Notes: generated from the sequence alone by a model not told the origin. 64,000 nt of DNA from Methanobacterium_B sp963703015 (GCA_963703015.1 OY969779.1:1860001-1924000), one strand, 5' to 3'. Counted from the stretch's first letter, positions 25,849 through 34,082 are shown. A program made the numbers and translations.

Positions 25849-27078
25849 TCATGACAGCCTGTAACCGGATTCCTCATGCAGGTTAATATCTAGACCCTGA
25901 ACTTCCTCTTTAGTTTCTACTCTGAGTCCTATTGTTTTGTCAATGACCTTACCAATTATTAGTGTCATCACAAATGCATAGGCACCAATTACTACTACAG
26001 CAAGGAGTTGAATTCCTATTTGTGCAGGGTTTCCTGCGATTAATCCTCCTTTAATTGCACTATTTATGAGGGGTGTTGCAAAGAATCCTACTGCGATGGT
26101 ACCAACTATTCCACAAACACCATGTATTCCAAATACATCGAGGGAATCATCGTAACCAAATCTTGGTTTAAGATGTGAAACAGCGAAGTAAGCACAAATG
26201 GCAGCAACAAAACCGATAATTATGGCTGCTGTTACATTTACGTAACCTGCGGCTGGTGTTATTGCTGCAAGACCGGCTATTGCACCTGAAAGAGCTCCAA
26301 GAATGGTTGGTTTTCCAGTTTGAAGTTTATCCATTAGGATCCATGTCATCATACCAACACAAGCAGAGATGTTGGTGACGATCATTGCAGAAACTGCTAA
26401 ATTTGTTGCTCCAAGTGCAGATCCTGCGTTGAAACCAAACCAACCGAACCATAGGAGACCAGTACCAATTATTGAATATCCTAGGTGGTGTGGAAGTAAA
26501 TTAGAATTTTTTCTCGCACCTAATAACATTACGAGGGCAAGGGCAGCCATACCACAGTTAACATGTACAACTGTTCCTCCTGCAAAATCAAGTGCACCCA
26601 TCTGGGCTAACCATCCTCCACCCCACATCCAGTGAGCTACAGGCATGTATACTAGTGTGGCCCAAATTGGTATAAATGCAAGCCAGGCTGAAAATTTCAT
26701 CCTTTCAACAACTGCTCCAGAAATCAAAGCAACTGTTATGGCTGCAAATGTCATTTGGAATATTGCATACAGTCCAGTTGGTATTGTTGGGGCATAGGTT
26801 GAAAGTGTGCTTGATTCTACAACACCTCCAAATAGTGGATTTGCTATGCTACCCATGAATCCCCACATATCCGAACCAAAGGTAAGGTCGTATCCATATA
26901 CGAACCAGATTATACTCACAATTGCAAAACTTACAAAAGATAAAAATATTGTGTTTAAAACGTTTTCTCTCCGTATTAACCCTCCATAGAAGAGAGCAAC
27001 GCCGGGTATGGTCATTAAAATTACTAGTGCTGTGGATATTAACATCCAGGCAGTATCACCAGAGTCAAGAACTACCAT
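25849..27078 (-). CDS. amt: Ammonium transporter Amt (second copy)
   Basis: Second ammonium channel, 409 residues, 11 predicted spans. Pore histidines lie in FAGGTVVHVNCGMAALALV and DDSLDVFGIHGVCGIVGTI; WFGWFGFNAGSALGATN and the GlnK-contacting tail EEVQGLDINLHEESGYRLS are also present. It is the first gene of the second amt-glnK unit. The close similarity and tandem order of the two units suggest a duplication within this lineage or an ancestral pair with different affinity. Its promoter (about 27204-27246) carries an imperfect NrpR-type operator. Confidence 0.97.
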   Translation of the reverse strand: MVVLDSGDTAWMLISTALVILMTIPGVALFYGGLIRRENVLNTIFLSFVSFAIVSIIWFVYGYDLTFGSDMWGFMGSIANPLFGGVVESSTLSTYAPTIPTGLYAIFQMTFAAITVALISGAVVERMKFSAWLAFIPIWATLVYMPVAHWMWGGGWLAQMGALDFAGGTVVHVNCGMAALALVMLLGARKNSNLLPHHLGYSIIGTGLLWFGWFGFNAGSALGATNLAVSAMIVTNISACVGMMTWILMDKLQTGKPTILGALSGAIAGLAAITPAAGYVNVTAAIIIGFVAAICAYFAVSHLKPRFGYDDSLDVFGIHGVCGIVGTIAVGFFATPLINSAIKGGLIAGNPAQIGIQLLAVVVIGAYAFVMTLIIGKVIDKTIGLRVETKEEVQGLDINLHEESGYRLS

Positions 27079-27181
27079 TTTTTTGTTTCCTCCATTAATA
27101 GTTTAGGTATATAATTTTCCATGATCTTTTCAGGTATAAGAAAATTTTCTAAAATAAAATTTACCCCACCTGTTGTTTCCT

Positions 27182-27246
27182 TGGTAGGTGACTATTGGAT
27201 ATAGGCAACCTACTTCCGATATATTTTTTTGCATATTATTATTTAA
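27182..27246 (-). promoter_or_regulatory. Promoter of the upstream amt gene with near-NrpR operator
   Basis: GGCA-ACCTAC-TTCC (27204-27217) differs by one base from GGAA-N6-TTCC. On the minus strand a TATA-like TTAAATAATAATATG (27246-27232) puts transcription start near 27215, on the operator, the same geometry as at the other amt. The stretch CCTACTTCCGATATAT is shared in near-identical form with the other amt promoter. A GGTAGGT (27183-27189) facing ACCTAC (27208-27213) forms a further inverted repeat. Confidence 0.5.
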
Positions 27247-27380
27247 CTATTGTGGTAAAACGAAGTTGAAATGGTTAAATATTTCAGAAATATATATGAA
27301 AAATTCTAAAAATAATTAAAAAAAAAGACAACTAAATCATTGTTTATCAAGAATTTATAAAAAAATTAGGATGGTAGGAA

Positions 27381-28892
27381 TCAGATGATTCCTTTATATT
27401 TAATTGGAGCCTCTAATCCAGCCATCTTAACTCCAGTAAGGGTGGAGGATTCTAAAGTTAGAGCCCTTAAATCATCCTTCTCGAGTTTCTGCAGATCTGT
27501 GTTACCAGCTTGCTGTGTTAGCATTACTGCTTCTTCAGTCATGGCTTCGATGTATCTTGCAACTCTTTTTCCGCCATCAATATAATCTAAACGCCTTCTA
27601 AGCTGTGGATTTTGTGTTGCAATTCCTTTTCTACATGTTCCTGCGAAACACATCTGACAGACTCTGCATCCAATAGATACCAGTGCAGCAGTGGCTACAT
27701 AAACTGCATCGGCACCAAGTGCAATGGCTTTCGCAACATCAGCACCATTTCTTATGCCTCCTCCTGCAACAAGATTTACTTTACTACGTAAATTAATTTG
27801 TTTTAAAGCTTCATCTGCTTCTACAATTGCAGCTATTGTGGGCACACCTGAATGTTCTGTAACAACGTCAGGTCCTGCTCCTGTTCCTCCCTGCATTCCA
27901 TCAACAACTATGATGTCTGCCCCTGCTTTTGCTGCTATTTTTACATCATCGCTCACACGACCAGATGTAAATTTAACAATGATTGGAATTTTCCAATCAG
28001 TAATTTCACGGAGTTGGGATATTTTCATGGAGAGATCTTCTGGACCTACAATGTCCATGTGACGTGCAGGACTCAGTGCATCTGTACCTTCAGGTATCAT
28101 TCTGATTCTTGAAACATCTGCAGTAACCTTTTCACCCAGCAAATGACCGCCCATACCTGACTTAGCACCTTGACCTATTTTAATTTCCACGGCTTCAGAG
28201 TTGTTGAGGTACTTGGCTGAAACACCAAACCTACCAGATGCATACTGTGCTATGAGTTTGGATGCGTATCTTCTCTCTTCAGGAAGCATACCTCCTTCTC
28301 CAGTATTGGTTGCGGTTCCTGCGAGTGTTGCACCCATAGCAAGGGATATTTTGGCCTCTTTACTGAGCGCACCGAAGGACATTGCAGCAATCATTATTGG
28401 AGTATCCAAAACAAGTGGATTTTCCGCGAATCTGGCCCCTAAAGTGACTTTTGTGTTACATGGTTCCCTGTATTTGTCTATTGGGGGCCTTGAAACCTGG
28501 GCCGGAATAACAACCAAGTCATCAAAGGTTGGAATTACCCTTGTAGCTCCACAACCTCTGACTTTGTATGAACCAGTTTCAGATTTTCTGCCTATTTCAA
28601 CAATATCTGATTGTGACCACACGTTTCTTCTGTCTTCTGGAACTGCGTTAACTTCTATTGCGTTGTTTGGACACATTTCTTCGCATATTCTGCATCCTAC
28701 ACAGTTTTCATGATGAAGTGGGTATGGTTCATCGTCAATTATTTCATATACATCGTGTGGGCAGTTGTTAAAACATGAGTAACAGTTTTTACACAGTTCT
28801 TCGTCCCTGTTATCGCACATGTACCAGCAGCATCCTGGTCTGTCGAAGTTTCTTTTGCAGAGGTCATGATTCCTTTCAACTTTAAATGGCAA
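27381..28892 (-). CDS. Glutamate synthase FMN-binding subunit (archaeal GltB domain 2) with ferredoxin domain
   Basis: Catalytic synthase piece of the split archaeal glutamate synthase: makes glutamate from 2-oxoglutarate and ammonia delivered by the amidotransferase subunit. The 503-residue protein starts with Cys-rich ferredoxin modules (CKNCYSCFNNCPHDVYE; CVGCRICEEMCPNNAIEV), then an FMN-binding TIM barrel (IAAMSFGALSKEAKISLAMG, GEGGMLPEERRY, KIGQGAKSGMGGHL, IIVVDGMQGGTGAGP). A cysteine segment GCRVCQMCFAGTCRKGIATQ probably holds the 3Fe-4S cluster. TTG 28892 is the start, after GGGAGGA. It is the last gene of the operon pdxT, GATase, GXGXG, FrhB-like, synthase. Confidence 0.9.
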   Translation of the reverse strand: MPFKVERNHDLCKRNFDRPGCCWYMCDNRDEELCKNCYSCFNNCPHDVYEIIDDEPYPLHHENCVGCRICEEMCPNNAIEVNAVPEDRRNVWSQSDIVEIGRKSETGSYKVRGCGATRVIPTFDDLVVIPAQVSRPPIDKYREPCNTKVTLGARFAENPLVLDTPIMIAAMSFGALSKEAKISLAMGATLAGTATNTGEGGMLPEERRYASKLIAQYASGRFGVSAKYLNNSEAVEIKIGQGAKSGMGGHLLGEKVTADVSRIRMIPEGTDALSPARHMDIVGPEDLSMKISQLREITDWKIPIIVKFTSGRVSDDVKIAAKAGADIIVVDGMQGGTGAGPDVVTEHSGVPTIAAIVEADEALKQINLRSKVNLVAGGGIRNGADVAKAIALGADAVYVATAALVSIGCRVCQMCFAGTCRKGIATQNPQLRRRLDYIDGGKRVARYIEAMTEEAVMLTQQAGNTDLQKLEKDDLRALTLESSTLTGVKMAGLEAPIKYKGII

Positions 28893-28893
28893 T

Positions 28894-29997
28894 TTACATT
28901 CCTCCCTTTCCCTTATTTAAATCTTTAAGTGGCGTGAAAATTGTGCATGCTGAATATTTAGTTCCAGCAGCTTTCAGAACATCTGCTACATTGTTAGTTA
29001 GTATAGGTTCTGGTTTCCATGGTTCTTTGGAGTTTTTATCCACTACAATCACATCATCCACGACTTTCTTTGATAATGCGTAGTTTAGAAGTGCTGTAGC
29101 AACACCTCCGTCCTGACCATTTAACATTGGAGCTTTGGCAGAAACTATTTTCAAGTAATCCCCGAGTGGTTTTTTATCAGCATCTGTAGTCATGATTTCG
29201 TCAGGAATATAGGTCCTTGGACATGCCATGTAACACAGGTTGCATCCTTCAGGGCACTTTCCAGTTACTTGAGGTTTTCTGTCATCGATCTTTATGATTC
29301 CTTCTGGACAAACATAGTCACAGGCTCCACAGAGTACACATGCGCCTATGTCTATCACATCACCCTTTAAATCGTTGAATTGGCAGTTTTCTATTTCTTC
29401 GTAGTATTCCCTGAGTGGCATCTGCCTTCTGTATACAACTGGTCTTCCAACAACTTCTCTCCTGTGAATCTCCTCTATATTCTCTTTCATTTTCTTGTTA
29501 GAAAGATTTTCAACCATTTTCAATCCTTTTTCATCGATGGGTTTGGTCTCAATATAACTGTCCTTTTCAGCATTTTTTAGGAATTTTAATCCTTTATCGC
29601 TCCTTACAATTACTGTGGACCATCCTTCTTCAGATCCCACAGATCCTACTGAAATGTCAGATAGTTCAGATGTGAAATCCATACAGATGTTGCAGTTTTT
29701 TCTTATGCATGACTTTGCTTTGTTAAGGGGTACTTTGAAAATTTTATCTTCATTTAGGTAGAACCACATGTAGTTTTTTTCTACCCTACATTCTTGAATG
29801 TCGTTCATGTCTATGTTGTTGTCATCCAAGAGTTTCTTGATTGAACTGTATGAAAAGTTTTCCATGCAGAAAAGTCCGATTTTAATATCGATTGGTGAAT
29901 TTCCAAGTACATCTGAGAACTTTTCGAGTTTGCTTGCAGCCACCATGTGGCAGGGAGTTCCAACAACTGCAATTTTTTCTTTGCTACTGTTTTCCAT
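28894..29997 (-). CDS. FrhB/FdhB-family iron-sulfur flavoprotein of the glutamate synthase operon
   Basis: A 367-residue protein with the C-terminal domain of the F420-hydrogenase/dehydrogenase beta subunit family plus two 4Fe-4S motifs. Read in order: GTPCHMVAASKLEKF and GLFCMENFSYSSIKKLL (FrhB-type), CIRKNCNICMDFTSELSDIS with VGSVGSEEGWSTVIVR, then CVLCGACDYVCPEGIIKI and CPEGCNLCYMACPRTYIP. FrhB relatives bind FAD and F420, so it may feed electrons from F420H2 or ferredoxin to the glutamate synthase; this is inference from family and operon. It overlaps nothing but is spaced by 1-3 nt from its neighbours, so it is part of one operon. Confidence 0.8.
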   Translation of the reverse strand: MENSSKEKIAVVGTPCHMVAASKLEKFSDVLGNSPIDIKIGLFCMENFSYSSIKKLLDDNNIDMNDIQECRVEKNYMWFYLNEDKIFKVPLNKAKSCIRKNCNICMDFTSELSDISVGSVGSEEGWSTVIVRSDKGLKFLKNAEKDSYIETKPIDEKGLKMVENLSNKKMKENIEEIHRREVVGRPVVYRRQMPLREYYEEIENCQFNDLKGDVIDIGACVLCGACDYVCPEGIIKIDDRKPQVTGKCPEGCNLCYMACPRTYIPDEIMTTDADKKPLGDYLKIVSAKAPMLNGQDGGVATALLNYALSKKVVDDVIVVDKNSKEPWKPEPILTNNVADVLKAAGTKYSACTIFTPLKDLNKGKGGM

Positions 29998-30000
29998 ACT

Positions 30001-30690
30001 TCATCCCTCCTCAGATTCTTTGCCGTAGAATGGTCTGTTGGATCTTGGAACAATTTTCTTAAATGATTCATAATCCTCTTCAGATAGATCGAACCCATAT
30101 TCTGGTAGTAGTTCTTTGAGTTCTTCGAGATCATCATTGTTCAGCTTATCTATTTTAGCATTTTTACCAAGGCTCTTAACATTTCCGCGAACGTATATTG
30201 CTCCCCTGATGATGGATTCACCAGCGTCTTCTGAGACATCTCCCAGTATTATGATGCGTCCTCCCATCATGAACAGTCCGCTCATAAATCCAGAATTTCC
30301 ACCAACTATTATGGTGCCTCCCTTCATTATTTCACCAGTTCTTGAGCCCACGTCTCTTTTTACAGCGACGGTTCCTCCGTAAATTCCTTGCCCTACACCG
30401 TCCCCTGCTGATCCGTCTATTATTACTTCACCGGATGTCATGTTGTCGCCAGGGAACCATCCTGCATTTTCAGTTATGTGTATTTTGGCACCGTCTACCA
30501 TTGTTCCTGCAAAGTAACCGGCTGATCCATCGATAACAAGTTCAATAGGTTCGATTAATCCAGCTGCAATGTAGTGCATTGCATTTGGATTTTTCACAAC
30601 TATCCTGTCGTAATCAACTGCAGCTTTTTTAATGTCACGATTAACTTCCCTTGGCGGTTGGTTTTCGGCATTGATAACAAATTCACTCAT
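30001..30690 (-). CDS. Glutamate synthase GXGXG-domain subunit (GltB domain 3)
   Basis: Stand-alone version of the GXGXG right-handed beta-helix domain of glutamate synthase, 229 residues. It has the repeating glycine turns of the family: IDGSAGYFAGTMVDGAKIHI, IDGSAGDGVGQGIYGGTVAV, VGGNSGFMSGLFMMGGRIII. Roughly every 20 residues a G-x-G/G-x-x-G turn recurs over six coils. It has a structural role, bridging amidotransferase and synthase parts. ATG 30690 is preferred over the GTG at 30699 because GGTGAT lies 5-10 nt before it. Its stop is 3 nt before the FrhB-like gene start. Confidence 0.9.
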   Translation of the reverse strand: MSEFVINAENQPPREVNRDIKKAAVDYDRIVVKNPNAMHYIAAGLIEPIELVIDGSAGYFAGTMVDGAKIHITENAGWFPGDNMTSGEVIIDGSAGDGVGQGIYGGTVAVKRDVGSRTGEIMKGGTIIVGGNSGFMSGLFMMGGRIIILGDVSEDAGESIIRGAIYVRGNVKSLGKNAKIDKLNNDDLEELKELLPEYGFDLSEEDYESFKKIVPRSNRPFYGKESEEG

Positions 30691-30728
30691 TCTAATCACC
30701 TAAATCTTTTTATATGCCTTTTTGGTCG

Positions 30729-31646
30729 TTATATTGTGTAAGATCTTGTTTCTCCAGGGGCTATCTGGTCTATGTCATGGGTGTCCATCACTTCTCTTAG
30801 AGACACTTCTTCAGATGCTATAGCAAAGACTTCGTTATTTTCAGCCATCACTCCAGGTCTGAGTCCCAGCTGATCCTTTGCAATTCCAACCCCATTAGGT
30901 GTTCCAACTATGTATGAAAATGGACCATCCATATCTTTAACAGATTGTTCAAGAGCTTCTTCGAGTTTGTACCCTTCAGAAAGTTTGTCTGCTATGTAGT
31001 GCACAATACATTCTGTGTCGTTATTTGTTTCGAATATGTGGCCTTTACGTTCTAGAGGATCCCTTATCTTCCAGTAGTTGGTTATTTGACCGTTGTGTAC
31101 AACTGTTATGTCTGGAATGATATAGCTCTGGAAGGGGTGTGCATGGTACCTGTCAACCAGACTTTCAGTTGAAAATCTTGTGTGTCCAATTCCATGGGTT
31201 CCCATTTTTGATTTTGTATCGTACCTTGCAGCGATATCCTTAACTAAACCAACATCTTTTATCATTTCAAATGAATGTGCCCCGTTGAGTACTATCACAT
31301 CGTCAATTTTGTCGATATCCATGATCAATGGTTTTAACTCTGAAAAGGAGCTTAAACCAATTTTGCATCGGTATATCATGTAATTTTCTACTGATGGGAT
31401 AATTTCCTCTTTTTTTATGGGTGTAGCAGTATTCACAGTTTCTTTAACTGCTTCCAAAAGGCCGTGTTTTTCCTTAACTTCTATGTTTAGGAGATATTCA
31501 TTTTCTTTTAATCCAAGCCCGCCATATATGGCTAAACCAGCGGAATCTGGTCCTCTATGTTGTAATGCGTCTAACATCTTTGTGAGGTCATCACCAACGG
31601 GATGAAGCTTTTTATCTTTATATACTACTCCTGCTATTCCACACAC
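30729..31646 (-). CDS. Glutamate synthase class II glutamine amidotransferase subunit (GltB domain 1)
   Basis: Ntn-type glutamine amidotransferase that hydrolyses glutamine and passes ammonia to the synthase subunit. The catalytic Cys is residue 2 (MCGIAGVVYK). Further family elements are LDALQHRGPDSAGLAIYGG, GTHGIGHTRFSTES, HAHPFQSYIIPDITVVHNGQ, NDTECIVHYIAD and AKDQLGLRPGVMAENN. At 305 residues it is a free-standing domain rather than the start of a fused GltB. The start is GTG 31646, which overlaps the end of pdxT by 13 nt with AAGGAGG just upstream, so translation is coupled to pdxT. Confidence 0.9.
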   Translation of the reverse strand: MCGIAGVVYKDKKLHPVGDDLTKMLDALQHRGPDSAGLAIYGGLGLKENEYLLNIEVKEKHGLLEAVKETVNTATPIKKEEIIPSVENYMIYRCKIGLSSFSELKPLIMDIDKIDDVIVLNGAHSFEMIKDVGLVKDIAARYDTKSKMGTHGIGHTRFSTESLVDRYHAHPFQSYIIPDITVVHNGQITNYWKIRDPLERKGHIFETNNDTECIVHYIADKLSEGYKLEEALEQSVKDMDGPFSYIVGTPNGVGIAKDQLGLRPGVMAENNEVFAIASEEVSLREVMDTHDIDQIAPGETRSYTI

Positions 31647-32209
31647 TTTAATACCTCCTTTATGAAGTACTCATGAATCTTTGTATCTTCAGTGAGTTCT
31701 GGATGGAAGGCCGTGGCCACATGTTTTCCAGATGCAACCGCAACTATTTTATTGTTAACCCTGGCCAATATTTTTCCATTGTTTAACTTCTCTATGTAGG
31801 GTGCCCTGATGAACACTCCTTCATATTTATCGCCGAAAATTTCTATTTCATTTTCGAAGGATGCTTTTTGTCTGCCAAAACCGTTTCTTTTGACTTTCAT
31901 GTCAATAAGGCCAAGTAATGGCTGTTCATAATCTGTTTCTGTTGCAAGCAGTACTAAGCCAGCACAAGTTCCTAATACAGGGATATTTTTTTCTATTATT
32001 GCTGTTTTAAGGCCAGTTTTTTCCATAAGTTTACCTATTACTGTGCTTTCTCCCCCGGATATGATAAGTCCGTTGCACATGGAAAGATCTTCAACAGTTT
32101 TAACCTTCAGAGTATTGGCTTCAATATCCATACTGCTTAAAGCTTTTTTAGTAGCCTCAAAATGCTCAGAAACATCTCCTTGTAAGTCTAAAATTCCTAT
32201 ATTTATCAT
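31634..32209 (-). CDS. pdxT: Pyridoxal 5'-phosphate synthase glutaminase subunit PdxT
   Basis: Class I glutaminase that supplies ammonia to PdxS for direct pyridoxal phosphate synthesis. The 191-residue protein shows NIGILDLQGDVSEHF, SGGESTVIGKLMEKTGL, the nucleophile in VLGTCAGLVLLATET, IRAPYIEKLN and the His-Glu pair in ATAFHPELTEDTK. pdxS is not in the window. It is the first gene of the glutamate synthase operon and overlaps the amidotransferase gene. An exact NrpR-type operator lies 100-115 nt upstream, so this PLP enzyme appears to be controlled with nitrogen assimilation. Confidence 0.95.
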   Translation of the reverse strand: MINIGILDLQGDVSEHFEATKKALSSMDIEANTLKVKTVEDLSMCNGLIISGGESTVIGKLMEKTGLKTAIIEKNIPVLGTCAGLVLLATETDYEQPLLGLIDMKVKRNGFGRQKASFENEIEIFGDKYEGVFIRAPYIEKLNNGKILARVNNKIVAVASGKHVATAFHPELTEDTKIHEYFIKEVLKCVE

Positions 32210-32290
32210 TTATAATCCAACTCTCTAAGATCGTCCTTTAAAGTCGTTATATTCCTCAGTAAACTTTCTAAGGTGATCTTATTAGATGAA

Positions 32291-32324
32291 TATATCATAT
32301 ATAATTACCGGAAAAGATTTTCCG
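32291..32324 (-). promoter_or_regulatory. NrpR-type operator and TATA box of the pdxT-glutamate synthase operon
   Basis: GGAA-AAGATT-TTCC (32310-32323) matches GGAA-N6-TTCC exactly and extends to the palindrome CGGAAAAGATTTTCCG (7-bp arms, 2-bp centre). On the minus strand it sits directly before a TATA box (TTATATATGA, about 32304-32294), so a bound repressor would block TFB/TBP. This links the operon with the two amt-glnK units. Confidence 0.65.
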
Positions 32325-32589
32325 TAAAAATTCGCCTACAAGAAATGTTGAACTAATATTTCTATATTCTATTAAATTTATACAATGTTCAATATAGTAC
32401 TTATTTATCTTATATAACTGAACACTTATATAAACTTTTCAATTTAACATTATTATTTATAAATAATTGATTCCATAATTAATTAAACTTAATATTCAGA
32501 ATCTAAAATCTTAATAATAATTACATACAATCTATTATTATAATTTATTAAAATTGGATAAAGATCAAACTATTTATCAGGAGCTAACA

Positions 32590-32823
32590 ATGGACGAAAA
32601 ACTAGTTATAATAATTGTTGTTTTAGTAGCAGTTGCCGGTGTAGTTGGATACGTTGTAGGATTGTATCAAGGAGCAGGCAATGTTACATTAAATGTAAGT
32701 AACAACTCCACAAACGCAACGACCGGAGTGACAACACAAAAAAATACAGTCACACAAGTAAAGAATAACACACCAAAAAATAACACACCAAGCAACAACA
32801 CTAATAATACTCCAACGGGTTAA
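32590..32823 (+). CDS. Small membrane-anchored, sequon-rich protein, 77 aa
   Basis: A 77-residue protein. The frame is open from TTG 32554, but ATG 32590 has CAGGAG 7-12 nt upstream and is the start. Residues 5-25 form a hydrophobic anchor (LVIIIVVLVAVAGVVGYVVG). The rest is a low-complexity Asn/Thr tail with about nine N-x-S/T sequons (for example NVT, NVS, NNS, NAT, NNT), which would lie outside the cell and could be N-glycosylated. No family is recognised. A similar design occurs at 41427-41780. A strong hairpin terminator follows. Confidence 0.6.
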   Translation: MDEKLVIIIVVLVAVAGVVGYVVGLYQGAGNVTLNVSNNSTNATTGVTTQKNTVTQVKNNTPKNNTPSNNTNNTPTG

Positions 32824-32836
32824 ATAAGTTTTAAAT

Positions 32837-32868
32837 AATGATTCAAACTCTTTGAATCATTTTTTTTA
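32837..32868 (+). terminator. Intrinsic-type terminator after the 77-aa membrane protein gene
   Basis: A perfect 11-bp stem: arm ATGATTCAAA (32838-32847) pairs with TTTGAATCAT (32851-32860), with one further A-T pair, around a CTC loop, and runs into TTTTTTT (32861-32867). It begins 14 nt after the TAA of the 77-residue gene. Confidence 0.65.
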
Positions 32869-32965
32869 CTTTTTTTAAAAACATGTTCAAGTTAATGAAT
32901 TTAAGATCTATATTTATATTATATGTACTAATTTTAGCTAGTTCTAATTTCAAACCAGTATCAGA

Positions 32966-33910
32966 TCAAAGATCTATTGCATTCATAACTTCTTCAGTTT
33001 TAGTTTTAACTTCATCTGCTGCTTTTAAAAAGGCTTTCCTTTCTCTTTCTGTCATGATAATAGGAATTATCCTTTCAATCCCATCAATACCCAGTTTGAC
33101 TGGAACTCCGAGGCAAACATCTTCTACTCCTTCAATTTCCCCGTCTAACAGTGCACTCACAGTCAATATTTTCTTTTCATCATTCAAAACAATCATGGCT
33201 ATATTAGAAATTGCAAATGCTGGTCCGTACTCTGTAGCTCCCTTCTTTTTGATTACGTAGTTACCAGCATTTTTAACTTTTTCAACTGTTCTGTCCATGT
33301 CAAAATCGTCATAACCCTTGAAATATTTGAGCAGTATACCTCCTATGGATGTGGAACTCATTATTGGAACCATGTTATCTCCATGCTCACCCATCACCCT
33401 GGTGTGTATCTCACTCACATTGATGTTGAAGTGTTGAGATATGAGATTTTTCAGTCTCAAAGAATCTAAATGGTTTCCCAGACCAAATACCTTATGTTTG
33501 TCAAATCCAGAAGCTTTTAAGGCTACATGGGTCATTATATCTACGGGGTTGGTTACAACGAGTATAACTGATTCTGGTGCAAACTTGGCAATTGCACGAG
33601 CATATTCTGCCACTATCTTAGCGTTTGGTATGGCAACATCCATTCTAGACATTCCAGAACTTCTTGGTTGCCCGGCACTTAGAACTACGATATCTGAATT
33701 TTTCACATCTTCAAAATCATATGAGGCAGTGATCTTCACGTTAACATCTTTAGCAGCCAATGCATCGTACATATCAAGAGCTTCTCCTTCAACTTTATCA
33801 AAGCTTTCCTTTCTTGATATAAGCACTAAATTGTTCACGGAGTTTTCTTCTGCAAGGCAGAACGCTGCTGCTTTACCAACTCTTCCAGATGCTCCAATTA
33901 CACTAACTTT
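32966..33910 (-). CDS. mdh: Malate dehydrogenase
   Basis: NAD(P)-dependent malate/lactate dehydrogenase family enzyme interconverting malate and oxaloacetate, part of the incomplete reductive TCA branch of these methanogens. It has the Rossmann loop VIGASGRVGKAAAFCL, LSAGQPRSSGMSRMD, VTNPVDIMTHVAL, GLGNHLDSLRLKNL and the catalytic HTRVMGEHGDNMVPIMS. The start is taken at TTG 33910, just after GGGGTGATACAT, giving 314 residues; the frame runs 21 codons further but that part lacks the fold. The leader carries overlapping hairpins and a palindrome lies before the TATA box (33950-34035). Confidence 0.92.
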   Translation of the reverse strand, partial: KVSVIGASGRVGKAAAFCLAEENSVNNLVLISRKESFDKVEGEALDMYDALAAKDVNVKITASYDFEDVKNSDIVVLSAGQPRSSGMSRMDVAIPNAKIVAEYARAIAKFAPESVILVVTNPVDIMTHVALKASGFDKHKVFGLGNHLDSLRLKNLISQHFNINVSEIHTRVMGEHGDNMVPIMSSTSIGGILLKYFKGYDDFDMDRTVEKVKNAGNYVIKKKGATEYGPAFAISNIAMIVLNDEKKILTVSALLDGEIEGVEDVCLGVPVKLGIDGIERIIPIIMTERERKAFLKAADEVKTKTEEVMNAIDL

Positions 33911-33949
33911 CAAATGTATCACCCCTCTCCTATGATTAAAAATATGATT

Positions 33950-34035
33950 AAGATAACTCCAAGTTATCTTCATCAGATAAGTTAATTTTAATTTGATTCT
34001 ATTTATAAAATTAATATTGGAATAATGTTTATTCC
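33950..34035 (-). promoter_or_regulatory. mdh promoter and hairpin-rich leader
   Basis: On the minus strand: a 17-bp palindrome with arms GGAATAA and TTATTCC (34019-34035), then a TATA box TTTATAAAT (about 34010-34001), then an expected start near 33978. The leader holds a perfect 9-bp hairpin, arms AAGATAACT (33950-33958) and AGTTATCTT (33962-33970). A competing stem pairs TTATCT (33964-33969) with AGATAA (33975-33980). A run of five T follows the 9-bp hairpin before the ribosome-binding site. Confidence 0.45.
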
Positions 34036-34082
34036 ACTAATTCTTGAATTTTATCCAATATTTTTTGCCTAAATTGTGTTTA

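Noticed and set aside
28201..28713. 170-codon frame antisense to the glutamate synthase subunit
   Set aside because: It is a shadow of a highly conserved gene with no start signal of its own.
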